Shown here in pieces: positions 52,247 to 63,872 of a stretch of 64,000 bases of DNA. Numbering within the stretch: the first letter of the stretch is position 1; every line of letters begins with the position of its first letter. The DNA lies in the NCBI GenBank assembly GCA_030693515.1, contig JAUYAK010000068.1:53106-117105 (forward strand), read 5' to 3'. The DNA comes from Opitutaceae bacterium (GTDB lineage Bacteria > Verrucomicrobiota > Verrucomicrobiia > Opitutales > Opitutaceae). The notes below the pieces were generated by a model. It was not told the origin of the DNA. It did not search any database and saw only the letters and a list, made by a program, of their open reading frames with translations. A program made the translations under genes and the position numbers.

Positions 52247-52663
52247 TCAGACGCGCACCAGCGCGGCCACCGCCAGCGCCATCGTGTCGGTGTGCGAGAG
52301 GGTGAGATGCACGTGCGTCGCACCGACCCGGCGCAGGAGTTCCTCGCCCTGCGCGTCGAGCCGGACGAGCGGCTGATGGCGTTCGCCGTGGTAAACCGAG
52401 GCGGAGCGCCAGCCGAACTCCGCGCCGATGCCGGTGCCGAAGCATTTCGAGACCGCCTCCTTGGCGGCGAAGCGCGCGGCGTAGTGCTTGTGCGGGAACT
52501 TCATCGCCGAGCAGTAAGCGCGCTCCTCGTCGGTGAACACCCGGTTGAGAAACCGCTCGCCCTGCCGCTCCAGCACGCCGCGCACCCGCTCGACCTCGAT
52601 GAGGTCGGCGCCGAGGCCGACGAGGATGCCGCCGGGGGGAAGGGTCGGAAAAGAAGAAAGCAT
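52247..52663 (-). CDS. acpS: Holo-[acyl-carrier-protein] synthase
   Basis: A 138-residue protein. ILVGLGADLIEVERV carries the metal-binding Asp, and ARFAAKEAVSKCFGTG the conserved Glu. HLTLSHTDTMALAVA is the C-terminal block. It transfers 4'-phosphopantetheine from CoA to acyl carrier protein. It follows pdxJ (63-base gap), a common pairing in bacteria. Confidence 0.96.
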   Translation of the reverse strand: MLSSFPTLPPGGILVGLGADLIEVERVRGVLERQGERFLNRVFTDEERAYCSAMKFPHKHYAARFAAKEAVSKCFGTGIGAEFGWRSASVYHGERHQPLVRLDAQGEELLRRVGATHVHLTLSHTDTMALAVAALVRV

Positions 52664-52726
52664 GAAACCAGGAAAGAAGAAACCGAACGATCACCGCTCA
52701 GGCCAGTGTTTCTTCTTTCTCCCTTC

Positions 52727-53473
52727 TCAAGTTTCCAAGTTTGCCCGCCGCTTCATCTCGCGCACCGCTTCATCCACCCCGCTGAAGACCGCGCGGCTCA
52801 CGATGCTGTGGCCGATGTTGAGTTCGTAGAGATGCGGGAGCGTGCGGACCTCGGCGATGTTCTCGTAGTTGATGCCGTGGCCGGCATTGACGGTGAGCCC
52901 GCAGGCCTGGGCGCGGTCCGCGCCGGCCCGCAGCCGCTCAAACTCCGCCGGCCGGCGCGGTGTGAAATAGGCGTGCGCATAGGCCCCGGTGTGCAGCTCG
53001 ACAAAGGGCGCGCCGAGGTCGGCGCTCGCGTCGATCTGCGGGGCATCGGGATCGATGAAGAGGCTGGCCTTGATTCCAGCCGCGTTCATCGCCTCCACGC
53101 AGGCACGCACCCGATCGCGGTTGCCCACGACATCGAGGCCGCCCTCGGTCGTGACCTCGCGACGATTTTCCGGCACGAGACAGACAAAGGCGGGCCGGAG
53201 CTTCAGGGCCAGTGCGGTCATCTCCGGCGTGCAGGCCATCTCAAGGTTGAGGCGCGTGCGCACGGTGTCGCGGAGCCGCCACACATCGCGATCCTGGATG
53301 TGGCGGCGATCCTCGCGGAGGTGGACGGTGATGCCGTCGGCCCCTGCCCGCTCCGCCGCGGCGGCAAACGCCACCGGATCGGGCTCGACCGCACCGCCGT
53401 CGGCCGTGGCATCGCGATAGCGCGCCTGCCGCAGGGTGGCGCAGTGGTCGATGTTCACGCCGAGGAGGATCAT
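52727..53473 (-). CDS. pdxJ: Pyridoxine 5'-phosphate synthase
   Basis: A 248-residue protein from the ATG at 53473 ([19 protein letters not shown]). Family blocks: [62 protein letters not shown] and [12 protein letters not shown]. It condenses 1-deoxyxylulose phosphate with amino-acetone phosphate in vitamin B6 synthesis. First gene of the operon pdxJ-acpS-hypothetical-nnr-dprA-peptidase. Confidence 0.97.
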   Translation of the reverse strand: MILLGVNIDHCATLRQARYRDATADGGAVEPDPVAFAAAAERAGADGITVHLREDRRHIQDRDVWRLRDTVRTRLNLEMACTPEMTALALKLRPAFVCLVPENRREVTTEGGLDVVGNRDRVRACVEAMNAAGIKASLFIDPDAPQIDASADLGAPFVELHTGAYAHAYFTPRRPAEFERLRAGADRAQACGLTVNAGHGINYENIAEVRTLPHLYELNIGHSIVSRAVFSGVDEAVREMKRRANLET

Positions 53474-53572
53474 GGGAGCGGGACGATGCACAAAACCGGC
53501 GGCGCAGGGAATCAGGAAAAAGCCGTGCTTTTCGCCTTTCGGCGGGACTGTGCCGTCGCTTTGCTCGGCCGA

Positions 53573-54289
53573 ATGTCCGCCCCCCGCCCTAAGAAGGAAA
53601 ACCTCCTCCTCAACCTGATCTGCAACATCGCGGTGCCGACGCTCGTGCTGACGAAGCTCAGCGACGAGAAATACCTCGGCCCGCAGTGGGGCATCCTGAT
53701 CGCGCTGCTCTTTCCCCTGAGCTACGGCGCCTACGATCTGATCAAGCGGCGCAAGGCCAACCTCTTCTCAATCATCGGCGTCGTGAGCGTGCTGCTCACC
53801 GGCGTGCTCAACCAGATGAAGGCCGACGTGTTTTGGTTCGCGGTGAAGGAGGCCGCCATGCCCACGCTGCTCGGTGTCGCGCTGCTCGCCTCGATGAAGA
53901 CCAAGCGCCCGCTCGTCCGCGAACTGCTGTGGAACGACGCCGTGTTCGACACCGCCAAGGTCGAGACGGCACTCGCCGAACGCGGCAACACCACCGAATT
54001 CGAGCGCCGCATGAGGCTCGCAAACTACGGCATGGCGGGATCGTTCCTCCTCAGCGCCGTGCTGAACTACGGTCTCGCGCGCTACCTGCTCAAGGACCCG
54101 CCGGGCACGACCGCCTTCAACGAACAGCTCGGCCGGATGAACCTGCTGAGCTGGCCCGTCATCGTCCTGCCGACGACGGTCGTGACGATCTGGGTTTTTT
54201 GGAAACTGATGAGCGCGCTGACGCACCTGAGCGGACTCACGCTCGACGAAGCGCTGCACAGCCCGCCACCGAAGAAGGAAAAGACGTAG
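53573..54289 (+). CDS. VC0807-family integral membrane protein
   Basis: A 238-residue protein from the ATG at 53573. Helices include [54 protein letters not shown] and [18 protein letters not shown], with a cytoplasmic loop containing [19 protein letters not shown]. The pattern matches the VC0807 family of septation-associated-like membrane proteins of unknown function. It is divergent from pdxJ and convergent with gltA. Confidence 0.85.
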   Translation: MSAPRPKKENLLLNLICNIAVPTLVLTKLSDEKYLGPQWGILIALLFPLSYGAYDLIKRRKANLFSIIGVVSVLLTGVLNQMKADVFWFAVKEAAMPTLLGVALLASMKTKRPLVRELLWNDAVFDTAKVETALAERGNTTEFERRMRLANYGMAGSFLLSAVLNYGLARYLLKDPPGTTAFNEQLGRMNLLSWPVIVLPTTVVTIWVFWKLMSALTHLSGLTLDEALHSPPPKKEKT

Positions 54290-54301
54290 GATTGGAGGCG
54301 G

Positions 54302-54365
54302 TAGGACGGCGACTCCGTTCGCCACCGGTGCAGGAAAAAAGGCACGGATCGGAGTCCGCGCCCTA
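54302..54365. repeat. Imperfect palindrome between convergent genes
   Basis: Arms TAGGACGGCGACTCCG (54302-54317) and CGGAGTCCGCGCCCTA (54350-54365) pair at 13 of 16 positions around a loop containing AAAAAA. It sits between the VC0807-family gene and gltA and may act as a bidirectional terminator or be a REP-type unit. Confidence 0.5.
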
Positions 54366-54382
54366 CCCTGCCCGCCCTCGCC

Positions 54383-55681
<1,299 letters not shown>

Positions 55682-55760
55682 AGAGGTTGAGCGAAGGCAA
55701 TTCCCCTCCCACTGGCAAAGAAAAGTTTGGCCCGCGGGTGAATTACCCCGCCAGCGCGGA

Positions 55761-56231
55761 TCAGCGCCGCCGGACCGACATCACCGGGCACGAGGCATGC
55801 CGCATGATCTGCTCGGCGGTGCTGCCGACCAAGGCCCGCTTCAGGCCGCTGCGCCCTTTCGTCGTGAGCACGATGAGATCGATGGAGTTCTTCCCGGCCA
55901 GCGCGAGGATCTCGTCCGCCGGATTGCCGGTGAGGACCGCGCTCTCGGCCTGCACGCGCGGCGGCAGGAGCTGTGAGCCCGTCTCGCCGAGGCGCTTGAT
56001 CGCAGTCTGCCGCTGGCGCAGCTGCTCGTCCTTGGAGGCGTTGCCGGGGCTCGGCAGCACATGGACTAGGAAGATGCGGGCGGAAAATTTCTGCGCGATC
56101 GGGATCGCGTAGCGCAGCGCCTGCCGCGACTTGCCCGAGAAATCCAGCGGCACAAGGATGCGCAGCATGCGCGGGTAGGAGATGCGCACGCGACCGAGGA
56201 TGGAGGCGGGTTTGGCGGAGGCGGATTTCAT
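55761..56231 (-). CDS. Universal stress protein (UspA family)
   Basis: A 156-residue protein from the ATG at 56231 ([20 protein letters not shown]); the longer frame to 56477 is not supported. [20 protein letters not shown] opens the fold. The ATP-binding signature near the C-terminus is [32 protein letters not shown] (in parts: [16 protein letters not shown] then [13 protein letters not shown]). It lies upstream of gltA on the same strand. Confidence 0.92.
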   Translation of the reverse strand: MKSASAKPASILGRVRISYPRMLRILVPLDFSGKSRQALRYAIPIAQKFSARIFLVHVLPSPGNASKDEQLRQRQTAIKRLGETGSQLLPPRVQAESAVLTGNPADEILALAGKNSIDLIVLTTKGRSGLKRALVGSTAEQIMRHASCPVMSVRRR

Positions 56232-56344
56232 GGAAAGACGATGGTTGGCAAAAGACTCCAGACGACGCGGCCGCCAACCGCAAACCTCAAAGGCCACAGC
56301 GGGACGCGATGACCCCTGCGTCCGGCGATGACCGGACCCGCCGC

Positions 56345-58069
56345 CTAGTTGCTGGTCGGACGCCAGTCCACGAGCCCGAGCTGAAGCAGTTTGCGACCGT
56401 TGAAATGGTTCCACTTCAGCTCCACCGCGAGATCGATGGGCACGCCGCGCGGCGGACGGTTGGCGGCCTGCTTCCACGCGACGCCATGCAGGCGGCGCCC
56501 GCGGCCATCCTCGAAGTGGAAGCGGAAGTGCTGTTCCTTGAAAACCTCCGGCGCCGCACGCAGCACCACGCCGCGCACGCCAAAGATCGGCTCCGGGTTG
56601 CCTTGGCCAAACGGGTGCAGCGAATCGAGCTCGTCCATGAGCCGCTCGTTGATCTGCTCGGGCTCAATCCAGGCGGCTAGTTCGAGCCGGGCGGCCGCGA
56701 TGTCACCGCCGACATGCGCGCGCACCGCCGCGGAAAAGCTCGCGCGGAAACTTTCGAGGTGGCGCTTCGGGAGCGCGATGCCGACGGCCATCGGATGGCC
56801 ACCCCAACTGGTGAGATGTTCGCAGCAGGTGCCGAGCACCTCGACGAGGTTGACGCCATCGACACTGCGGCCGGAGCCCTTGGCCATGTCGCCCTCGTTA
56901 CCGAGGACGACGCAGGGGCGGTGGTATTTGCGCGTCACGCGGCCGGCCACGATGCCGACGACACCAGGATGCCAGTTCTCGGCAAAAAGCACCACGCCGG
57001 AGTCCGCTAGGAACTGCGTCTCGATCGCGCGCTCGGCCTCCTCGGTGATCGTGCGTTCGATGTCCTGACGCTCGCGGTTGAAGGCGTCGAGCTGCCGGGC
57101 GGTCTCGCCGCAAAACGCCGCATCGTCGCTCAGCAGCAGCTCGACCGACAACGCGGCATCGGCGAGGCGGCCGCTGGCGTTGATGCGCGGCCCGAGACGA
57201 AACGAGATGTCGGTGGGCACGATGCCCTGCTCAGGGCGCACGCCTGCGACCTCCATCAAGGCGCGCAGGCCCGGGCGCTTCGCCTCCCGCAAAATGCGCA
57301 ACCCATGGTGAGCCAAAATGCGATTCTCACCCTGCAACGGCACCAAATCAGCCACCGTGCCCAGCGCCACGAGGTCCAGGTGATCACGGAGGCGGATATC
57401 GAACGCGACAGGGTGATTCTCCGCCCGCAGCTGCTTGAGGAGCCCGTGGCACAACTTGAACACCAGACCCACCGTGCAGAGGTGGCGCCAGGCGCCATCG
57501 GCCTGGGACTCGGGATCGCCCACATGCGGATTCACGAGCAGCGTGCCGGCCGCGATCTCTTCTTTGGACCTATGATGGTCCACGATCAGGACATCGACGC
57601 CGAGACCGCGGAGATAATCGGCCTCCGCCTTGGAATTGGTGCCGCAGTCGAGCGCGACAAACAGGTGGGGCCGGCCCGCCTCGAGCGCGCGATCAATCGC
57701 GCTGCGCGAGAGGCCGTAGCCATCCTCGGAGCGGCGCGGCACGACGAAGCGCGGCTCAAGCCCGAAGCGCCGTAGCACCGTCACGAGCAGCGCCGTGCTG
57801 CTGACGCCATCCACATCGTAGTCACCGAGCACGACGACTGACTCGCGCGCCGCGATGGCCTGCCGCAGGCGCGAGGCAGCCGCATCGAGATTGCGCAGCA
57901 GAAACGGATCGTTGATCGCGGAAAGGGAGGGCTGGAGAAATTCCGTCGCAGCCGCGCCGGTGCGCAGGCCGGCGCGCAGCAACAGCTCGGCCAGGACACG
58001 GCTTACGCCCGCTTCCTGACTCATCACCCCGACCTCCGCGGCCGGGAGGGGCGTGTGGATCCAGCGCAT
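56345..58069 (-). CDS. recJ: Single-stranded-DNA exonuclease RecJ
   Basis: A 574-residue protein from the ATG at 58069. DHH phosphoesterase motifs: VVLGDYDVDGVSSTALL, FVALDCGTNS, LIVDHHRSKEEIAAG and the DHHA1/RecJ C-terminal part (SGRSVDGVNLVEVLGTCCEH, WGGHPMAVGIALPK), followed by the OB-fold end. It degrades 5' single strands in repair and recombination. It is downstream of secDF on the same strand. Confidence 0.96.
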   Translation of the reverse strand: MRWIHTPLPAAEVGVMSQEAGVSRVLAELLLRAGLRTGAAATEFLQPSLSAINDPFLLRNLDAAASRLRQAIAARESVVVLGDYDVDGVSSTALLVTVLRRFGLEPRFVVPRRSEDGYGLSRSAIDRALEAGRPHLFVALDCGTNSKAEADYLRGLGVDVLIVDHHRSKEEIAAGTLLVNPHVGDPESQADGAWRHLCTVGLVFKLCHGLLKQLRAENHPVAFDIRLRDHLDLVALGTVADLVPLQGENRILAHHGLRILREAKRPGLRALMEVAGVRPEQGIVPTDISFRLGPRINASGRLADAALSVELLLSDDAAFCGETARQLDAFNRERQDIERTITEEAERAIETQFLADSGVVLFAENWHPGVVGIVAGRVTRKYHRPCVVLGNEGDMAKGSGRSVDGVNLVEVLGTCCEHLTSWGGHPMAVGIALPKRHLESFRASFSAAVRAHVGGDIAAARLELAAWIEPEQINERLMDELDSLHPFGQGNPEPIFGVRGVVLRAAPEVFKEQHFRFHFEDGRGRRLHGVAWKQAANRPPRGVPIDLAVELKWNHFNGRKLLQLGLVDWRPTSN

Positions 58070-58162
58070 GGGGAAAGGAGGGTGGGCCCGGTGCTCCGCA
58101 CCGCCTGGGTCCCGGACTCCGCAGCCCAAACCCAAGGCGGCCAAGAGAGTCGCCCTGCCCGC

Positions 58163-60730
58163 TTATTCCGCCGCCTTGCTGGTGCCCTGCCACTCGTATT
58201 TCGGCGCCACGTCGTGATGCGCCTCGACGTGCTTACGGTCGCCCTTGTGCCACCAGTAGAAGATGGGGCTGGCGACGAAAATCGAGGAGAACGCGCCCGT
58301 GAGGATGCCGACGATGAAGGTGAACGCCAAATCGTCGACGATACCGCCGCCGAAGGCGAAGAGCGCCACGGCCGCGAGCAGCGTCGTGAAGCTCGTCAGC
58401 AGCGAGCGCGTGAACACGCGGTTAGTCGCGAGGTTAATCACGTCGCGCAGGCTCATGCCGGGGTTCAGCTTCAGCTCCTCACGGATGCGGTCGAACACGA
58501 CGATGGTGTCGTTGATCGAGTAACCCACGATAAGCAAGATGGCGCCGACCATCGGGGCGGTGAACTGGCGATCGGACAGCACAAAGATGCCGATGGTCAT
58601 GAGCACGTCGTGCACCGTCGCGACAACCGCACCGATGCCATAGCCGACCTCGAAGCGGATGGCCACGTAGATCAAAATGCCGACGAGCGAGAGCGTGATC
58701 GACATGATGGCATTCCACTGGATCTCTTTGCCGACAGCCGGGCCGATCGTGTTTTTACCCTCAACCTTAAACTCGGCCTGCGGGAAGACCTTTTGCAGCG
58801 CGGCCACCGCGGCAGCACCCTTGCCGGCCTCGGACTGGACCGTGAGGGTCTCATTGCCGCTGCCGAGTTCCTGCTGGTAGGAAGCGATGATCTCGCCGAG
58901 TTTGGCGGCGTCGCCTGCCGCTTGGATCTTGGCGATGTCCTGCTTCTGTTTGAACGAGAGCGTCATTGCGTCGCCGCCGGCGAAGTCGATGCCGTAGATG
59001 CGGTGGCCCTTGTAGATCACCGTGCCGACGCCGATGAAGACCACGATCCACGAGGCGATGAAGGCCGCGCGGCCGTATTTCACAAAGTCAATCGAGGGGG
59101 CCGGAAGGTTCATCGCCAGCATGCGCTTGATGGCGCCCGATACGATCACGAGGTCGAGCAGCAGCTCGGATACGATCAGCGCAGTGAACATCGTGGAGAA
59201 GATACCGATGGTAATCGTGATGCCGAAGCCCTTCACCGCGCCGGTGCCGAAGAGAACCATGAGGCCCGAGGTGATGAGGGTCGTGAGGTTGGCGTCGATG
59301 ATGGTCGTGAACGCCTTGTCGTGGCCCGAGTGGAAGGCGGTGACGAGTGACTTGCCCATCCTCAGCTCCTCTCGCATGCGCTCGAAAATCAGGATGTGCG
59401 CATCGACCGCCATGCCGACGGTGAGCACGATGCCGGCGATGCCGGGCATCGTGAGGGTCGCACCCAGGCTCGCGAGGACACCGAGCACGATGAGGATGTT
59501 GAGCGAGACGCTCAGCACCGCGATGAAGCCCGCCACCGTGTAATAGGCGACCATGAAGGCGGCGACGAGACCGACGCCAATGTAGGTCGCACGTGTGCCG
59601 CTCTTGATGGCGCCCTCGGCCAGGGTGGGTCCGACTTCGTAAAGCTGCACGACCTTGAGCTCCACGTTGAGCGGGTTGTTGAGGACGTTGGCGATGTTCA
59701 GCGCCTCGCGCTCGGAAAACGTGCCCGTGATTTGGGCGGAGCCGCCGCTGATCTCTTCGCGCACGGTGGGCGAGGAGTAGAGCTTGCCGTCGAGCACGAT
59801 GGCCAGGCGGCCGGGGCGGCCGGAGCGGCGGCCCTCGTCGGCGAGGCGGCGGGTGACGTCGGCGAAACGCTGGCCACCCTCCTTCGTGAAGTTCATGTAG
59901 ATCTCCGGCTTGCCGTAGAGGTCGTAGCGGGTGCCGGCCCGGTCCATCGAATCGCCCGACAGCTCGGGCACGATCTTGACGAAGACCTCATCGGTGGTGA
60001 TCTCGCCGCCGCGGCCTTCGCGCTCTTCGACGAGGATTTCGTAGCCGATGGGGGTCTCGACGCCGGCACCCGGCGAGAGCACGGGATGCACGGTGCGGAA
60101 ATCGAGGCGCGCGGGGGCCTGGATGACCTTGATGAGATCCGGGTTGTCCTTGGTATTGATGCCGGCGAGCTGGACCTCGATACGGTTTTTGCCGACCGGA
60201 CGGATCACAGGCTCGGCCACGCCGAGGCCGTTGACGCGGCGGCCGATGATCTCGATGGCCTTTTGAATTTTCTCCTTCTGCTCGGCGTCGTCGACGGCGG
60301 CACCGGGCTTGTCACCCGCCTCGAGCGTGGCGGCGACACCGCCGGCGAGATCGAGGCCGAGGGGCAGGCGGCGCTTGGAGAGGCGGAGGACTTCGTTCAG
60401 GACGAGGTCGTTGCGCTTCTCGATGTTCCTAAGCGAGGCCTCGAGCCGGATGTCCGGAAAAAACTGCGAGAGGTCGATGCGGCGTTCCTTGCCGATCTGC
60501 TTGAGGGCGACGAATTCGCTGACGGCCTGGAGGCTCTTTTTGCGGGCGGCCGCCTCGTCGAGGAGCTTGGCGAAGGTGACTTTGTCGGAACCGACCGCGA
60601 TCTCCTTGGGGCTCGCGGTGGAGCGGGCAAAGTCGATGAAGGGCGTGTCTTGGAGCGGAATAATCGCCGACAGCGCCCAGCCGAGTAGGCCGAGCGTGAC
60701 GATGATTTTCCAGAGGTTGCGTTTAAGCAT
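58163..60730 (-). CDS. secDF: Fused protein translocase subunit SecDF
   Basis: An 855-residue single chain. The SecD half includes PLGLDLAGGVAATLEAG, the P1 periplasmic domain, and GTFSEREALNIANVLNNPLNVELKV; the joint is near RMLAMNLPAPSIDFVKYGR. The SecF half carries YGIDFAGGDAMTLSF, VGYSINDTIVVFDRIREELK and the closing helices. It uses proton motive force to pull secreted proteins through SecYEG. It is preceded by yajC (92-base gap), the usual partner. Confidence 0.96.
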   Translation of the reverse strand: MLKRNLWKIIVTLGLLGWALSAIIPLQDTPFIDFARSTASPKEIAVGSDKVTFAKLLDEAAARKKSLQAVSEFVALKQIGKERRIDLSQFFPDIRLEASLRNIEKRNDLVLNEVLRLSKRRLPLGLDLAGGVAATLEAGDKPGAAVDDAEQKEKIQKAIEIIGRRVNGLGVAEPVIRPVGKNRIEVQLAGINTKDNPDLIKVIQAPARLDFRTVHPVLSPGAGVETPIGYEILVEEREGRGGEITTDEVFVKIVPELSGDSMDRAGTRYDLYGKPEIYMNFTKEGGQRFADVTRRLADEGRRSGRPGRLAIVLDGKLYSSPTVREEISGGSAQITGTFSEREALNIANVLNNPLNVELKVVQLYEVGPTLAEGAIKSGTRATYIGVGLVAAFMVAYYTVAGFIAVLSVSLNILIVLGVLASLGATLTMPGIAGIVLTVGMAVDAHILIFERMREELRMGKSLVTAFHSGHDKAFTTIIDANLTTLITSGLMVLFGTGAVKGFGITITIGIFSTMFTALIVSELLLDLVIVSGAIKRMLAMNLPAPSIDFVKYGRAAFIASWIVVFIGVGTVIYKGHRIYGIDFAGGDAMTLSFKQKQDIAKIQAAGDAAKLGEIIASYQQELGSGNETLTVQSEAGKGAAAVAALQKVFPQAEFKVEGKNTIGPAVGKEIQWNAIMSITLSLVGILIYVAIRFEVGYGIGAVVATVHDVLMTIGIFVLSDRQFTAPMVGAILLIVGYSINDTIVVFDRIREELKLNPGMSLRDVINLATNRVFTRSLLTSFTTLLAAVALFAFGGGIVDDLAFTFIVGILTGAFSSIFVASPIFYWWHKGDRKHVEAHHDVAPKYEWQGTSKAAE

Positions 60731-60822
60731 GGGTGTCTTGGTTAAAGGGAAATCCGGGAGGGCGGCCGAATCCGGCCGGGGTAGGCGAAAAAGCCCGCGC
60801 GCGAGCGCGCTCCCGTGGGGGG

Positions 60823-61176
60823 TTACTTCTTCTCTTCGCCGCTCTTCTTGACGACTTGCTGCACGAAGGACTTGCCGATCTCGATCTTGGTGCCTTCGGC
60901 GACGCGCACGACGAAGCGGTCGTCCTTCACATTGGTGATGACGCCGAAGATGCCGCCGGTGGTCACGACCTCATCACCGGTGCCGAGGGCCTTGAGCATG
61001 GCCTCGTGGGCCTTCTGCTTCTTCCGCTGCGGCGCGATCATCAGGAAATACATCGCCGCGAAGAGCAGAATCATCGGCAGGAAGCTCATCCAAGCCGGCG
61101 ATTGAGGCTGGCCGCCGGGAGCGGCGGGAGCGGTGGTCTGTGCGAGAAAATCGAGGGCGGAAAACAGAGAGGACAT
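60823..61176 (-). CDS. yajC: Preprotein translocase subunit YajC
   Basis: A 117-residue protein from the ATG at 61176. One membrane helix (SFLPMILLFAAMYFLMIAP) is followed by QRKKQKAHEAMLKALGTGDEVVTTGGIFG and the short beta domain VKDDRFVVRVAEGTKIEI. It associates with SecDF. The GC-poor stretch upstream is the divergent promoter region shared with speA. Confidence 0.95.
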   Translation of the reverse strand: MSSLFSALDFLAQTTAPAAPGGQPQSPAWMSFLPMILLFAAMYFLMIAPQRKKQKAHEAMLKALGTGDEVVTTGGIFGVITNVKDDRFVVRVAEGTKIEIGKSFVQQVVKKSGEEKK

Positions 61177-61276
61177 TTTCGTCGTTGCGTGTTGCGGTAT
61201 TTGAAAAAAGAAAACACGCATCTAACTGATTCGCCTCCCTCGAAAGCAAGCTATTACTCCCCTCCCCCGCACCTCG

Positions 61277-63220
61277 TTGAAAAACAAATCCTCCTCCGCC
61301 TGGTCGGCCGCCAAGTCCGAAGAACACTATGGCTTCAAGCGCTGGGGCTCCGGCCATATCTCGGTCGATGACGCAGGGTTCGTAAACATGCAGCCGCTCG
61401 TCGATGGCCGCGGCATCCGGGTGCTCGACGTCGTGCATGAAGCCCTCGGCATGGGCCTCAAGGCCCCGATGGTGATCCGTTTCCAGGACCTGCTCCGCTA
61501 TCGCGTCACGCAGCTCAACCAATGCTTTGCCAAGGCGATCAAGGAGGAGGATTACAAGGGCGACTACCGCGGCGTCTTCCCCATCAAGGTCAACCAGCTC
61601 CGCGAAGTCGTCGACGAGATCGTGGCTGCAGGCAAGGAGTTCAACTATGGCCTTGAGGCTGGCTCCAAGCCCGAGCTCATGATTGCGCTCGCGATGCACG
61701 AGGGCTCGCAGCGCCTCATCATCTGCAACGGCTACAAGGACCACGACTACATCCGCCTCGCGCTCCTCGGGCGCAAGCTGGGCAAGAAAATCATCCTCGT
61801 CGTCGAGCAGCTCGCGGAGCTGGACGACATCATCACGATTTCACAGGAAGTCGGCGTGAAGCCGCTAATCGGCTTTCGTGCCAAGCTCCAGACCCGCGGC
61901 GAGGGCAAGTGGGCCATGTCCACCGGGGACAACGCCAAGTTCGGCCTCAACACCGCGGAAATTCTCTTCGCCTGCGAGAAACTCCGCGCCGCCAAGCTCC
62001 AGGCCTGCCTGCGGCTCGTGCATTTCCACATCGGCTCGCAGGTGCCCAACATCCTCACGATCAAAAACGCAGTCGTGGAGGCGTCGCGCTTCTATTGTCA
62101 GCTCGCGAAAATGGGCTTTCCCATGGGCTATCTCGATGTCGGCGGCGGCCTCGGCATCGACTACGACGGCTCGCGCACGAATTTCGAGAGTTCGATGAAC
62201 TACTCGATGGAGGAATACGCGCGCGACGTCGTCTTCAACATCCGCGAGATTTGCGAATCCTCCGGCGTGGCGGTGCCCGACATCGTGAGCGAATCCGGCC
62301 GCGCCATCGTGGCGCCGCATTCGCTGCTCGTCGTCGAGGTGTTCGAGCGCATCAACAAGCGCGAATCCCTCGGCCACCAGCACCAGCCCAAGGTGAAGCA
62401 CAAGGTCGTGACCGACCTCGAGGGCATGTTGAAGAACAAAAACAAGCTCGGCCGTCTCGAGCGTTTCCACGACGCCGTGCAGAAAAAGGAGGAGGCGCTG
62501 TCGCTCTTCAACCTCGGCTACCTCGACCTCGAAAACCGCGCGGCGGCCGAGTCCATCTTCTGGCAAATCTGCGAACAGATCGCCAAGGAAGGCCGCAAGA
62601 CCGGCTACCAGCCCGAGGAACTGCACGACCTGAACAAGCTCCTCGCGGACCAATACGTCTGCAACTTCTCCGTCTTCCAATCGCTCCTCGATCACTGGGC
62701 GCTGAAGCAGCTTTTCCCCGTCGCCCCGCTCCACCGCCTCAACGAAAAGCCGACCGTCAACGCCATCCTCGTCGACATCACCTGCGATTCGGACGGAAAA
62801 ATTTCCTCCTTCATCGACCTGCAGGACGTGAAGGACTACATCACGCTGCACCCGCTGAACAACAAGCCGTATTACCTCGGCGTGTTTCTCACCGGCGCCT
62901 ACCAGGACATCATGGGCGACCTGCACAACCTCTTCGGCCGCGTGAACGAGGTGCACGTCTTCCTCGAGGACGACGAGCCCAACGGCTTCTACATCGAGGA
63001 AGCGCTCACCGGCAGCCGCATCGCGGACGTCATCGAAGGCGTGCAATACCAGCAGGAGGATCTCTGCCGGAAAATGAAGGCCCAGATCGACGCCGCCACG
63101 AAGAAGGACCAAGTGAAGCCCCGCGAAGGCGTCCGCCTGCTCGAACTCTACGAGAGCCAGATGCTCAACAAGACTTACCTGAACATCGAGCCGAAGAACG
63201 GGCGAAAACGGAAGGCGTAA
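61277..63220 (+). CDS. speA: Biosynthetic arginine decarboxylase
   Basis: A 647-residue protein starting at a TTG, chosen because the conserved N-terminus (HYGFKRWGSGHISVDDAGFV) lies right after it and no ATG is available. The PLP lysine is in GVFPIKVNQLREVV. Other blocks are MDYLDVGGGLGIDYDG (here MGYLDVGGGLGIDYDG), VSESGRAIVAPHSLL and DITCDSDGKISSF. It makes agmatine for polyamine synthesis. Family length and blocks are complete. Confidence 0.95.
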   Translation: MKNKSSSAWSAAKSEEHYGFKRWGSGHISVDDAGFVNMQPLVDGRGIRVLDVVHEALGMGLKAPMVIRFQDLLRYRVTQLNQCFAKAIKEEDYKGDYRGVFPIKVNQLREVVDEIVAAGKEFNYGLEAGSKPELMIALAMHEGSQRLIICNGYKDHDYIRLALLGRKLGKKIILVVEQLAELDDIITISQEVGVKPLIGFRAKLQTRGEGKWAMSTGDNAKFGLNTAEILFACEKLRAAKLQACLRLVHFHIGSQVPNILTIKNAVVEASRFYCQLAKMGFPMGYLDVGGGLGIDYDGSRTNFESSMNYSMEEYARDVVFNIREICESSGVAVPDIVSESGRAIVAPHSLLVVEVFERINKRESLGHQHQPKVKHKVVTDLEGMLKNKNKLGRLERFHDAVQKKEEALSLFNLGYLDLENRAAAESIFWQICEQIAKEGRKTGYQPEELHDLNKLLADQYVCNFSVFQSLLDHWALKQLFPVAPLHRLNEKPTVNAILVDITCDSDGKISSFIDLQDVKDYITLHPLNNKPYYLGVFLTGAYQDIMGDLHNLFGRVNEVHVFLEDDEPNGFYIEEALTGSRIADVIEGVQYQQEDLCRKMKAQIDAATKKDQVKPREGVRLLELYESQMLNKTYLNIEPKNGRKRKA

Positions 63221-63234
63221 GCCCGCCTCGAACG

Positions 63235-63762
63235 ATGAGCCCAACGGCGCATGCCTTGGCGGTGCTCACCGCGATCGTTTTGGGAAACATATCGGCCAGT
63301 GCGCAGCCGGCCAGCCCATCGAAACCTGCCGCGCCCAGTTACGGTGCGAGCGCCGAGCACGGCCACTACGTCGCCGTCAACGGCATCAAGCTCTACTACG
63401 AAAGCCACGGCAGCGGGCCCGTGATGCTGCAGATTCACGGCAACAGCGGCAGCATCGCCGATCTGACACCGCTCATCGGGCATTTCGCCAAGAACCACCG
63501 CGTGCTGGTGGCCGACAGCCGCGGTCATGGTAAGTCCGAGTTCGGCAAGGAACCGCTTACTTACGAACGCATGGCGGAAGACTTAAACGCCCTGCTCGAT
63601 CACGTCGGAGCGCAGGCTGTTTCGGTGCTCGGCTTAAGCGACGGCGGCATCCTCGGACTGCTGCTCGCGATGCACCATCCCGACAAAGTCGGCAAACTCG
63701 TCGTCGCGGGCGCCAATCTCGTGAGATTGCCTCGATTTAGTGGACATAGACATCCGCGTTGA
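63235..63762 (+). pseudogene. Alpha/beta hydrolase truncated by an insertion sequence
   Basis: A signal peptide (ALAVLTAIVLGNISASA) precedes an alpha/beta hydrolase fold: VAVNGIKLYYESHGSGPVML, HGNSGSIADL (oxyanion region), LVADSRGHGKSEFGK and the nucleophile elbow VLGLSDGGILGLLLAMH. After VVAGANLV the sequence becomes LPRFSGHRHPR and stops, as it enters the left end of an IS. The cap region and the catalytic Asp and His are missing, so about half of the enzyme is lost. Confidence 0.85.
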
Positions 63763-63769
63763 CGGGTAG

Positions 63770-63829
63770 CTGTTTGGTCGCTTCCGAGGACAGGAGCCGA
63801 AGAGCTTGCCGCAGGAAGCGACCAAACAG
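63770..63829 (+). promoter_or_regulatory. Perfect 16-bp hairpin in IS leader
   Basis: CTGTTTGGTCGCTTCC at 63770-63785 and its exact complement at 63814-63829, with a 28-base loop, lie ahead of the transposase gene. Such structures in IS leaders often limit transposase expression from outside transcripts. There is no T-run. Confidence 0.5.
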
Positions 63830-63872
63830 CGGAGGGCACGGAGTCGGCCGGTTCGGGCAACAGAAGGAAAAT

